This document shows positions 34,737 through 43,276 of a stretch of DNA of 64,000 nucleotides, piece by piece. This DNA is from Baylisascaris procyonis (taxonomy: Eukaryota; Nematoda; Chromadorea; Rhabditida; Ascarididae). Numbering within the stretch: the stretch's first letter is position 1; each line of letters starts with the position of its first letter. The notes under the pieces were generated by a model. The model did no database searches, was not told the origin of the DNA, and was given only the letters and a program-made list of their open reading frames with translations. Where the stretch lies: the NCBI GenBank assembly GCA_037389465.1, contig JAZARR010000197.1:2900501-2964500 (forward strand), written 5' to 3'. The position numbers and the translations under genes are program-made.

Positions 34737-36195
34737 ATGCAAAGGTTGAGCTACCTAAACAAAGTACCACTAAGATATCTAAGTAAGCAAAATACATTTC
34801 GAAAAATATTCGAAAGTCGATTAAGGCTTAAAATGTACATGAAATAGGTTTATTACTTGCATTTGAAGCGAAATAGCTTCTCTATCAGAAAGCATTTCAG
34901 CGAGAGTCTTTGTGCCGAGAATGTTGCGTAACGTCGTTTGAGCCAGTAGTTTCGTTGATCTAAAAGAAGGTACCTTAAGTACCACTTTGACAAAAATTGA
35001 AAAATAGTGACAATAATATTATTATTAGATGGTAAACTTATTACTCTTATTTTACTCCATATCAATCGAATCCCGTAACTCTACTTTCCGTAGTTTCCGA
35101 TTAGAAGTTTTTGGTCAGATAAACAGACACACAACACAGACAAACGCAGTTCTTTGGACATAGTAAGGCGAGGATTTGCCACTATGTGCTTCACAAAAGC
35201 AAAAAAAAACAATTTTATAAGAGTGCATAAAAGTTGCCCCAGTCTCCAGCAGCAACTGTCATCTTCCACGACTTTTTGATGACAATATTATTTTATAGCA
35301 AAGATTTAATAAAAATAGAAACCTGGCAGCATCTTCGACGTTAGTCACCGAAATAGTAGCATTTGATATGCGAAAATAGACAACTGCATCAACAGCAACT
35401 GTCACCGAATCTTTCGATAGAATCTTAAAGAAGCATCTCGTTTATGCATTTAACACTAAATCTTTCCTAAAGAAAATAAAATTCTGGAACGCTGATGAGA
35501 TACGAGCGAGGAAAACAAAACTACTGCTTGCCATGTAGGCAGCACGGGACAATGTCTATGAGGTAAATGGCAACTCATATAGCGTTGTAACCGGAAGCAA
35601 CAGTAATATGGCAACCTATCCACACAGGTGAAGTATGACTGAAAAAAAGAAACGAGACAGATTTCTCTGACATAGTGATACTGATCGAAAAGGTAATCAA
35701 TGAATATGAGGAAAATAAACAGGGGCAACAGGTAAAAAATATTATGTAGATATGACGATACAACGGAAAAGGTGGCAAACAAATTTACCTCTTGGGGAGG
35801 CACCTCAAATGAAAGCACGCGAAGGTCGACTTTGCGGTAAGTGTCGATACATGGCACTATGAAAAAAATCCCTGAAAATAGTAACTACCACACAGTTTCA
35901 AACAGAAGCCCAGGTGTTATAAATACCATAAGTACCACAATTGAAAGTCGAATTTCAAAAAGTTGCCTCATTCCAGAAATTATTGGTCAGAAAGGTAGTT
36001 GAATGAAAGGAAACAGAACTTCTGAGAAAAGAACAAGGAAAGAGGTCGAATAAAATTTATATGGAAAGGAGGGCATAAATTTGCATATAAAAGACAAGAA
36101 ATAAATGCAAACAAATAATAACCAGGTCCTTTGGCGCCACCTGGCATCAATCGACCGAGACGGAAAATGACCGCTCTTTCGTATTCTTGTACAAC
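16842..36195 (-). CDS. mec-2: mec-2: stomatin/SPFH mechanosensory channel subunit, 5' incomplete, ten exons
   Basis: MEC-2 is a membrane-hairpin stomatin of C. elegans touch neurons that binds cholesterol and potentiates the DEG/ENaC channel MEC-4/MEC-10. The joined exons are 36195-36123, 35871-35789, 35423-35323, 34959-34857, 34294-34160, 32780-32662, 31786-31706, 28299-28096, 21118-21027 and 19837-16842. All nine junctions have GT/AG ends and compatible phases, giving 3,987 nt (1,328 residues plus stop). The core follows MEC-2 almost residue for residue from [15 protein letters not shown] through [17 protein letters not shown] to [16 protein letters not shown], then [16 protein letters not shown] and MREAQ, which are MEC-2 features beyond the SPFH domain. 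The C. elegans protein as I recall it is about 480 residues; this model is far longer because of exon 10. The N-terminal ~110 residues and membrane hairpin are missing. Identification is from recalled family sequence, not a search. Confidence 0.93.
19838..21026 (-). other. mec-2 intron 9 with unexplained coding-like patch
   Basis: A 1,189-bp intron. Most is AT-rich and featureless. The patch 20,420-20,680 is less AT-rich and has stop-free frames of tens of codons on both strands (plus: a Ser/Arg-rich frame ending ARYSDLVS; minus: a frame [20 protein letters not shown] ending in TGA). No family is recognised. Confidence 0.5.
21027..21118 (-). CDS. mec-2: mec-2 exon 9: MREAQ...QLDP segment
   Basis: It encodes [20 protein letters not shown] and then [11 protein letters not shown]. 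elegans MEC-2 has MREAQ directly after its GRPLLRS block, and SQLDP a little later. The acceptor is TTATTTTCAG, phase 2 (AG plus T gives Ser); the donor is CCGG followed by GTATGT, phase 1. It is separated from exon 8 by a 7-kb intron. Confidence 0.9.
21119..28095 (-). other. mec-2 intron 8 (7 kb)
   Basis: AT-rich intron with scattered poly(A)/poly(T) runs and a 15-G run at 23620-23634. Besides the cassette candidate at 26271-26167 no exon-like segment stands out. Short open frames on both strands look random. Confidence 0.6.
26167..26271 (-). CDS. Candidate cassette exon of mec-2 (35 codons)
   Basis: In the 7-kb intron between exons 8 and 9 a 105-nt segment lies between acceptor GCTGTGCAG and donor CAATG followed by GTATGC. 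It is phase 2 at both ends, exactly the phase of the exon 8 to 9 junction, so it could be included or skipped without changing the frame. It reads [20 protein letters not shown], then [14 protein letters not shown], and is cysteine-rich. No homology is recognised and chance is possible; the support is length, symmetrical phase and splice motifs only. Confidence 0.3.
28096..28299 (-). CDS. mec-2: mec-2 exon 8: MEC-2-specific proline/serine-rich segment
   Basis: It encodes [20 protein letters not shown] and WVQSMVG, then a Pro/Ser/His/Thr-rich stretch ending [10 protein letters not shown]. elegans MEC-2 has a near-identical [12 protein letters not shown] block, a His-rich linker and TTSGRPLL here, so this is MEC-2 rather than any stomatin. 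PPPLPKK fits the class II SH3-ligand form PxxPxK, and the CC pair is a plausible lipidation site (inference). The acceptor is CATTTCAG, phase 2; the donor is ATGAG followed by GTGTGT, phase 2. The other frames also stay open locally; the family match selects this one. Confidence 0.93.
29620..29916 (+). CDS. Unrecognised 98-aa open frame inside mec-2 intron 7
   Basis: An ATG-started frame on the strand opposite mec-2, beginning [20 protein letters not shown] and continuing with [20 protein letters not shown]. Its composition is more protein-like than neighbouring random frames. I do not recognise it. No poly(A) signal or splice context was seen close by. It could be a small nested gene, a gene fragment left by insertion, or chance. 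Confidence 0.25.
   Translation: MAGENLIGLENDNIMEAPKNVKLYFDQVFPDSDLNAIITNSGHLNGFRLPIYNIVKEILATIPGFHVNSYSSTFARILRIFKSTFQCMPFRELVHLKI
30658..30698. repeat. (TA)n microsatellite in mec-2 intron 7
   Basis: About 40 bp of uninterrupted TA dinucleotides. Confidence 0.95.
31706..31786 (-). CDS. mec-2: mec-2 exon 7: end of stomatin core
   Basis: It encodes [20 protein letters not shown] and then QHTAPK, ending the conserved core. The acceptor is TTTGTTGCAG, phase 2 (AG plus T gives Ser). Two overlapping GT donors exist. The downstream one (GTAAGC after AAGGT, phase 2) is chosen because GT plus A of exon 8 restores the Val of the family sequence KVEEPP. Confidence 0.94.
31787..32661 (-). other. mec-2 intron 6
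   Basis: An 875-bp AT-rich intron. A CT-rich tract at about 32063-32112 is purine-rich in the mec-2 RNA. No other element seen. Confidence 0.6.
32662..32780 (-). CDS. mec-2: mec-2 exon 6: stomatin C-terminal helix
   Basis: It encodes [20 protein letters not shown] and then [19 protein letters not shown]. The acceptor is ATCGTAG, phase 0; the donor is ATCAG followed by GTCTAA, phase 2. [15 protein letters not shown] and LQLRYLQTL are conserved in all stomatins and form the oligomerisation helix. Confidence 0.95.
32781..34159 (-). other. mec-2 intron 5
   Basis: A 1,379-bp intron. A plus-strand frame of 125 codons (33271-33648, TTG start) crosses a G-rich run at about 33454-33468 and resembles nothing known; it is not called as a gene. 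Confidence 0.6.
34160..34294 (-). CDS. mec-2: mec-2 exon 5: end of SPFH, start of coiled-coil helix
   Basis: It has 45 codons: [20 protein letters not shown], then [25 protein letters not shown]. The block [16 protein letters not shown] is diagnostic of stomatins, and the Ala/Glu/Arg-rich end starts the oligomerisation helix. The acceptor is TTGTTGAAG and the donor AAG followed by GTTTGC, both phase 0. Confidence 0.95.
34295..34856 (-). other. mec-2 intron 4 with long TA repeat
   Basis: A 562-bp intron carrying an approximately 83-bp (TA)n tract at about 34652-34737, interrupted once by an AC step. Confidence 0.7.
34652..34737. repeat. (TA)n microsatellite in mec-2 intron 4
   Basis: About 83 bp of TA dinucleotides with one AC interruption, within the intron between the exons for the SPFH helix and the [10 protein letters not shown] block. 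Confidence 0.95.
34857..34959 (-). CDS. mec-2: mec-2 exon 4: SPFH core
   Basis: It encodes [20 protein letters not shown] and then [14 protein letters not shown], the conserved stomatin helix region. The acceptor is TTCTTTTAG, phase 2, where AG plus A restores Arg; the donor is CAA followed by GTAATA, phase 0. The length is 103 nt. Confidence 0.94.
34960..35322 (-). other. mec-2 intron 3
   Basis: A 363-bp AT-rich intron between phase-2 sites. Nothing else seen in it. Confidence 0.7.
35323..35423 (-). CDS. mec-2: mec-2 exon 3: SPFH core
   Basis: It encodes [20 protein letters not shown] and then [13 protein letters not shown]. The acceptor is TTCTTTAAG, phase 0; the donor is CCAG followed by GTTTCT, phase 2. 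[13 protein letters not shown] is closer to MEC-2 than to the paralogue UNC-1 as I recall both, which supports assignment to mec-2 rather than another stomatin-like gene. Confidence 0.94.
35424..35788 (-). other. mec-2 intron 2
   Basis: A 365-bp phase-0 intron. Minus-strand frames run into it from exon 2 but lack family similarity. Nothing else seen. Confidence 0.7.
35789..35871 (-). CDS. mec-2: mec-2 exon 2: SPFH core
   Basis: It encodes [20 protein letters not shown] followed by SFEVPPQE, the stomatin signature strand and turn. The acceptor is TATTTTCAG, phase 1; the donor is GAG followed by GTAAAT, phase 0. It is 83 nt long with a clean frame, and the residues match recalled C. elegans MEC-2 throughout. 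Confidence 0.94.
35872..36122 (-). other. mec-2 intron 1 of visible set
   Basis: A 251-bp phase-1 intron, AT-rich, no other element seen. Confidence 0.7.
36123..36195 (-). CDS. mec-2: mec-2 exon 1 of visible set: start of SPFH domain
   Basis: It encodes [20 protein letters not shown] and AKGP, the first residues after the membrane hairpin of stomatins. The acceptor is TTTTTAG before GTTGTA, phase 0. The donor is CCTG followed by GTTATT, phase 1, a weak non-consensus donor but one that joins perfectly to the next exon (G plus GG gives Gly). This is the most upstream coding exon found. No exon for the hydrophobic hairpin could be seen between here and 36,948. Confidence 0.93.
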
Positions 36196-36948
36196 CTAAA
36201 AATTGAGGCTTTTTCATATGTCACAAAATACGTCAATTTCTTCCAAGCGAAATATATACGAAATCAGGCTTATTATTTAATTATAAAATGAACCTTAGAG
36301 CAGACAAAATGTGACCGTGATTGATTGTTTGTTATCAATTTTTTATAGAGAAATAAAGTTCAAAAAATCAACATTTTTTCCCAGAAAACATTAAAAAATA
36401 TTGCAAATTTGACTTTTCTTTTCATAGAAATAAAAAATAAATTTAAAAACAAAGGAAGTATCACAACTTTGACATCAACATAACTCATGTACAGATCGAA
36501 AATGATATAATATCAAAAGTTACGACTTAAAAAACAAAAAAGCTGTTGAAATAATTGTAAGTGAATGTGACTGCAATATGATCCTAAAAGATTCGTTTAG
36601 AAACGAACTAGCAAAAGAGCTCATCAACAGAAATTAGCGCAATGTGTAATTACGCATTCACCTCATTTATGTGACCTCTTCCATAAATGACCAATTAAAA
36701 ATGATGTACGCAAAGAATAATGCATTTATATCTTAATACAACAGACAACTCGATTAGATCCTTCTCAAATGACATGCTATCCAGTGAACCGACCGATGTG
36801 AAATGTGCACATATTTCTCGCACTATAGCTGCACAAAACATTCATTGGTCAAAGCGAATATTTTATAACAGGTCATTCTATGACGGTTACTATATCCCAT
36901 AAGACTTCGTAGCCCGAATCTTTCCGAGCGGAAACTATACTGAAAGGC
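36196..36948 (-). other. AT-rich DNA upstream of the first visible mec-2 exon
   Basis: This is where an upstream intron of mec-2 begins. I searched the minus strand for the exon encoding the hydrophobic membrane hairpin that precedes VVQEYER and found no hydrophobic frame ending at a GT donor. No promoter-like element was recognised. Confidence 0.55.
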
Positions 36949-37320
36949 AAACGCACGCACGCACACGCACGCACACACTCACGCACAAGCGCACGCGCGC
37001 AAACGCATACACGTATACACGCACGAACACGCACACACGCACATGCACGCACGCACATTCATGCACTCACACGCACGCACGCACATGCATGCATGCATAT
37101 GCATGCACGCAAATGTGTGCACCCACATGCATGCACGCACAGGCACATGGGCACACACGTGCAAGCACATATGCACACGCACACATACACATAAGCACAT
37201 GCACACGCACCCACGCACGTGCACGCATGCGCATACACGCAAATCCATGCCCGCACGTACATCCACGCACATGTACACACGCAAATGAACGCACGCATAT
37301 GTACCTCGCAAACTCAAGCA
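36949..37320. repeat. Alternating purine-pyrimidine tract (AC/ACGC/GCAT variants)
   Basis: About 370 bp of imperfect repeats of ACGC, ACAC and GCATGC. Almost every step alternates purine and pyrimidine, the base pattern that favours left-handed Z-DNA. Its open frames on both strands (His/Thr/Ala strings, Cys/Val/Arg strings) are by-products. It sits at the edge of the TTAGGC array, ending in a run of nine G. Confidence 0.85.
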
Positions 37321-39996
37321 CGGGGGGGGTAGCCTTTGGCTTAGGCTAAGGACTAGGTTGCATAGACTTAGGTTTAGGCTTAGGCTTGGGCTTAGGCTCG
37401 GGCTTGAGCTTAGGCTTAAGCTTAGGCTTAGGCTTAGGCTTAGGTTACGCTTGGGCTTACGGCTCAGGCTTAGGCTCAGGCTTAAATTTAACCTTAGGCT
37501 TAAGCTTAGGCTCAGGCTTAGGCTTAGGCTTATGTTTAGACTTGGGCTTAGGCTAAGCACAGGCTTAGGCTTAGTCTTAGGCTTAGGTTTAGGCTTAGGC
37601 TTAGGCTTAGCCTTAGGCATAGGCTTAGGAAAAGGCTTAGGCTTAGGCTTAGGCTTAGTTTTAGGCTTAAGCTTGTTCTTAGTCTTAGGCTTAGGGTTAG
37701 CCTTGGGCTTAAGCTTAGGCTTAGGCTTAGGCTTAGGCTTCAGTTTAGGTTTAAGCTTAGGGTTAGGCTTAGGCTTAGGCTTAAACTTAGGTTTAGGCCT
37801 AGGTTTAGGCTTAGGCTTAATCTTAAGCTTAGGCTTACGCTTGAGCTTAGGCTTAGACTTAGGGTTAGACCTAGGCTTAGCCTTAGGCTTAGGCTTAGGT
37901 TTAGACTTAGGCTTAGGCTTAGGCTTATGCTTGGGCTTAGGCTTAGGCTTAAACTTAGGCTTAAGCTTAGGCTTAGGCTTAGGTTTAGGCTTAGGCTTAG
38001 GGTTAGCCTTAGGCTTAGGGCTTGGGTTTAAGCTTAGGCTCAGGCTTGAGCTTAGGCTTAGGCTTCGACCTAGGCTTAGCCTTATGCTTAGGCTTATGCT
38101 TTGGCTTAGGCTTAAGCTTATGCTTAGCCCTAGGCTTACGCTTAAACTTAGGCTTAGGCTAAGGCTTAGTTTTAGGCTTAAGCTTAGACTTAAGCCTGTT
38201 CTTAGTCTTAGGTTTAGGCTTAGGCTTAGGGTTAGCCTTACTCTCAGGCTTAGGCTTAGGGCTTGGGTTTAAGCTTAGGCTCAGGCTTGAGCTTAGGCTT
38301 AAGCTTAGGCTTAGGCTTAGGCTTAGGCTTAGGTTTGGCTTCAGTTTAGGCTTAAGCTTAGGCTTAGGCTTAGGTTTCGGCTTAGGCTTAATCTTAAGCT
38401 TAGGCTTAGGCTTGAGCTTAGGCTTAGGCTTCGACCTAGGCTTAGCCTTATGCTTAGGCTTATGCTTTGGCTTAGGCTTAGGCTTAAGCTTATGCATAGG
38501 CTTACGCTTGAGCTTAGGCTTACGCTTAGGCTTAGACCTAGGCTTAGGCTTAGGCTTAGGCTTAGGCTTAGGCCTAGACCTAGGCTTAGCCTTAGGCTTA
38601 GGCTTAGGCTTGGGCTTAGGCTTCAGTTTAGGCTTAAGCTTAGGCTTAGGGTTAGGCTTAGGCTTAGGCTAAGGCTTAAACTTAGGCTTAGGCCTAGGCT
38701 TAGGCTTAAACTTAGGCTTAGGCTTAGGCTTAGGCTTAGGCTTAAACTTAGGCTTAAGCTTAGGCTTAGGCTTAGGCTTAGGCTTAAGCTCAGGCTTAAT
38801 CTTAAGCTTAGGATTAGGCTTGAGCTTAGGCTTAGGCTTAGGCTTAGCCTTAGGCTTAGGGCTTGGGCTTACGCTTAGGCTTAGGCTTAGGCTTAGGCTT
38901 CAGTTTAGGCTTAAGCTTAGGCTTAGGCTCAGGTTTAGGCTTAGGCTTAGGCTTAGGCTTAAACTTAGGCTTAGGCTTAGGCTTAGGCTTAGGCTTAGGC
39001 TTAATCTTAAGCTTAGGCTGAATCTTAGGCTTAGGCTTAGGTTTAGGCTTATGCTTAGGCTTAGGCTTAAACTTAGGCTTAAGCTTAGGCTTAGGCTTAG
39101 GCTGAGGCTTAGGCTTAGGCTTAATCTTAAGCTTAGGCTTAGGCTTAGGCTTAGGCTTAATCTTAAGCTTAGGCTTAGGCTTGAGCTTAGGCTTAGGCTT
39201 AGGCTTATGCTTCAGTTTAGGCTTAAGCTTAGCCTTAGGGTTAGGCTTAGGCTTAGGGCTTGGGTTTAAGCTTAGGCTTAGGCTTAGGCTTAGGCTTAGA
39301 CTTAGGCTTAGGCTTAGGCTTAAACTTATGCTTAGGCTTAGGCTTAGGCTTAGGCTAAGGCTTACGCTTAGGCTTAATCTTAAGCTTAGGCTTAGGCTTA
39401 GGCTTAGGCTTAGGGCTCAGGCTTAATCTTAAGCTTAGGCTCAATCTTAGACTTAGGCTTAGGCTTAGGCTTATGCTTAGGCTTAGGCTTAGGCTTAGGC
39501 TTATGCTTCAGTTTAGGCTTAAGCTTAGCCTTAGGCCTAGGCTTAGGCTTAGGCTTAGGCTTAGGCTTAGGGCTTGGGTTTAAGCATAGGCTTAGGCTTA
39601 GGGTTAGGCTTAGGCTTAGGCTTAGGCTTAAACTTAGGCTTAGGCCTAGGCTTAGGCTTAGGCTTAATCTTAAGCTTAGGCTTAGGGCTTGGGTTTAAGC
39701 TTAGGCTTAGGCTTAGGGTTAGGCTTAGGCTTAGACTTAGGCTTAGACTTAGGGCTTAGGCTTAGGCTTAGGCTTAGGCTTAGGCTTAGGCTTAGGCTTA
39801 AGCTTAGGCTTAATCTTAAGTTTAGGCTTAGGCTGAATCTTAGGCTTAGGCTTAGGCTTAGGATTATGCTTAGGCTTAGGCTTAGGCTTAGGCTTAGGCT
39901 CAGTTTTAGGCTTAAGCTTAGGCTTAAGCTTGTTCTTAGTCTTAGGCTTAGGGTTAGCCTTAGGCTTAGGCTTAGGCTTAGGCTTAGGCTTAGGGC

Positions 39997-42654
39997 TTGG
40001 GTTTAAGCTTAGGCTTAGGCTTAGGGTTAGGCTTAAACTTAGGCTTAGGCTTAGGTTTAGGCTTAGGCTTAGGCTTAGGCTTAAACTTAGGCTTAGGCCT
40101 AGGCTTAGGCTTAGGCTTAGGCTTAGGCTTAGGATTAGGCTTAGGCTTAGGCTTAGGATTAAACTTAGGCTTCAGCTTAGGCTTAGGCTTAGGCTTAGGC
40201 TTAGGCTTAGGCTTAGGCTTAGGCTTAGGGCTTGGGTTTAAGCTTAGGCTTAGGCTTAGGGTTAGGCTTAAACTTAGGCTTAGGCTTAGGTTTAGGCTTA
40301 GGCTTAGGCTTAGGCTTAGGCTTAAACTTAGGGTTAAGCTTAGGCTTAGGCTTAGGCTTAGGCTTAGGCTTAATCTTAAGCTGAGGCTTAGGCTTGAGCT
40401 TAGGCTTAGGCTTAGGCCTATGCTTCAGTTTAGGCTTAAGCTTAGCCTTAGGCTTAGGCTTAGGCTTAGGCTTAGGCTTAGGGCTTGGGTTTAAGCTTAG
40501 GCTTAGGCTTAGGGTTAGGCATAGGCTTAGGCTTAGATTTAAACTTAGCCTTAGGCTTAGGCTTAGACTTAGGCTTAGACTTAGGGCTTAGGCTTAGGCT
40601 TAGGCTTAGGCTTAAACTTAGGCTTAGGCTTAGGCTTAGGCTTAAACTTATGCTTAGGCTTAGGCTTAGGCTTAGGCTTAAACTTAGGCTTAGGCTTAGG
40701 CTTAGGCTTAGGCTTAGGCTTAGGCTTAAGCTTAGGCTTAGGCTTAATCTTAAGTTTAGGCTTAGGCTGAATCTTAGGCTTAGGCTTAGGCTTAGGATTA
40801 TGCTTAGGCTTAGGCTTAGGCTCAGTTTTAGGCTTAAGCTTAGGCTTAAGCTTGTTCTTAGTCTTAGGCTTAGGGTTAGATTTAGGCTTAGGCTTAGGCT
40901 TAGGCTTAGGGCTTGGGTTTAAGCTTAGGCTTAGGATTAGGGTTAGGCTTAAACTTAGGCTTAGGCTTAGGTTTAGGCTTAGGCTTAGGCTTAGGCTTAA
41001 ACTTAGGCTTAGGCCTAGGCTTAGGCTTAGGCTTAGGCTTAGGCTTAGGATTAGGCTTAGGCTTAGGCTTAGGATTAAACTTAGGCTTAAGCTTAGGCTT
41101 AGGCTTAGGCTTAGGCTTAAGCTTAGGGCTTGGGTTTAAGCTTAGGCTTAGGCTTAGGGTTAGGCTTAAACTTAGGCTTAGGCTTAGGTTTAGGCTTAGG
41201 CTTAGGCTTAGGCTTAAACTTAGGCTTAGGCCTAGGCTTAGGCTTAGGCTTAGGCTTAGGCTTAGGCTTAGGCTTAGGCTTAGGGCTTGGGTTTAAGCTT
41301 AGGCTTAGGCTTAAGCTTAGGCTTAGGCTTAGGCTTAGGCTTAGGCTTAGGCTTAAACTTAGGCTTAGGCTTAGGCTTAGGCTTAGGCTTAAGCTTAAGC
41401 TTAGGCTTAGGCTTAGGCTTAGGCTTAGGGCTCAGGCTTAATCTTAAGCTTAGGCTCAATCTTAGGCTTGGGCTTATGCTTAGGCTTAGGCTTAGGCTTA
41501 TGCTTCAGTTTAGGCTTAAGCTTAGCCTTAGGCCTAGGCTTAGGCTTAGGCTTAGGCTTAGGCTTAGGGCTTGGGTTTAAGCTTAGGCTTAGGCTTAGGG
41601 TTAGGGCTCAGGCTTAATCTTAAGCTTAGGCTCAATCTTAGGCTTAGGCTTATGCTTAGGCTTAGGCTTAGGCTTAGGCTTAGGCTTAGGATTAGGCTTA
41701 GGCTTAGGCTTAGGATTAAACTTAGGCTTAAGCTTAGGCTTAGGCTTAGGCTTAGGCTTAAGCTTAGGGCTTGGGTTTAAGCTTAGGCTTAGGCTTAGGG
41801 TTAGGCTTAAACTTAGGCTTAGGCTTAGGTTTAGGCTTAGGCTTAGGCTTAGGCTTAAACTTAGGCTTAGGCCTAGGCTTAGGCTTAGGCTTAGGCTTAG
41901 GCTTAGGATTAGGCTTAGGCTTAGGCTTAGGATTAAACTTAGGCTTCAGCTTAGGCTTAGGCTTAGGCTTAGGCTTAGGCTTAGGCTTAGGCTTAGGCTT
42001 AGGGCTTGGGTTTAAGCTTAGGCTTAGGCTTAGGGTTAGGCTTAAACTTAGGCTTAGGCTTAGGTTTAGGCTTAGGCTTAGGCTTAGGCTTAGGCTTAAA
42101 CTTAGGGTTAAGCTTAGGCTTAGGCTTAGGCTTAGGCTTAGGCTTAATCTTAAGCTGAGGCTTAGGCTTGAGCTTAGGCTTAGCCTTAGGCCTATGCTTC
42201 AGTTTAGGCTTAAGCTTAGCCTTAGGCTTAGGCTTAGGCTTAGGCTTAGGCTTAGGGCTTGGGTTTAAGCTTAGGCTTAGGCTTAGGGTTAGGCATAGGC
42301 TTAGGCTTAGATTTAAACTTAGCCTTAGGCTTAGGCTTAGACTTAGGCTTAGACTTAGGGCTTAGGCTTAGGCTTAGGCTTAGGCTTAAACTTAGGCTTA
42401 GGCTTAGGCTTAGGCTTAAACTTATGCTTAGGCTTAGGCTTAGGCTTAGGCTTAGGCTTAAGCTTAGGCTTAGGCTTAATCTTAAGTTTAGGCTTAGGCT
42501 GAATCTTAGGCTTAGGCTTAGGCTTAGGATTATGCTTAGGCTTAGGCTTAGGCTCAGTTTTAGGCTTAAGCTTAGGCTTAAGCTTGTTCTTAGTCTTAGG
42601 CTTAGGGTTAGATTTAGGCTTAGGCTTAGGCTTAGGCTTAGGGCTTGGGTTTAA
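39997..42654 (+). repeat. Higher-order duplication, ~1.77-kb offset
   Basis: The variant order starting at 39,997 recurs from 41,771 (offset 1,774), including positions 40,394/42,168 and 40,485/42,259. The offset drops to 1,732 by 40,852/42,584, so the copies differ by an indel of about 42 bp. Confidence 0.75.
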
Positions 42655-43276
42655 GCTTAGGCTTAGGATTAGGGTTAGGCTTAAACTTAGGCTTAGGCTT
42701 AGGTTTAGGCTTAGGCTTAAACTTAGGCTTAAGCTTAGGCTTAGGCTTAGGCTTAACCTTAAGCTTAGGCTTAGGCCTGAGCTTAGGCTTAGGCTTAGGC
42801 TTAGGCTTAAACTTAGGCTTAGGCTTAGGCTTAGGCTTAGGCTTAAACTTAGGCTTAAGCTTAGGCTTAGGCTTAGGCTTAACCTTAAGCTTAGGCTTAG
42901 GCCTGAGCTTAGGCTTAGGCTTAGGCTTAGGCTTAAACTTAGGCTTAGGCTTAGGCTTAGGTTTAGGCTTAGGCTTAGGCTTAGGCTTAAACTTAGGCTT
43001 AGGCCTAGGCTTAGGCTTAGGCTTAGGCTTAGGCTTAGGATTAGGCTTAGGCTTAGGCTTAGGATTAAACTTAAGCTTAAGCTTAGGCTTAGGCTTAGGC
43101 TTAGGCTTAAGCTTAGGGCTTGGGTTTAAGCTTAGGCTTAGGCTTAGGGTTAGGCTTAAACTTAGGCTTAGGCTTAGGTTTAGGCTTAGGCTTAGGCTTA
43201 GGCTTAAACTTAGGCTTAGGCCTAGGCTTAGGCTTAGGCTTAGGCTTAGGCTTAGGCTTAGGCTTAGGCTTAGGGC

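Noticed and set aside
36123..36195. UNC-1 or another stomatin paralogue instead of mec-2
   Set aside because: [24 protein letters not shown] and the downstream [12 protein letters not shown] and MREAQ blocks match MEC-2 as recalled, not UNC-1.
36873..37349. Open frames rich in His/Thr/Ala or Cys/Val/Arg over the ACGC tract
   Set aside because: They are translations of a microsatellite.
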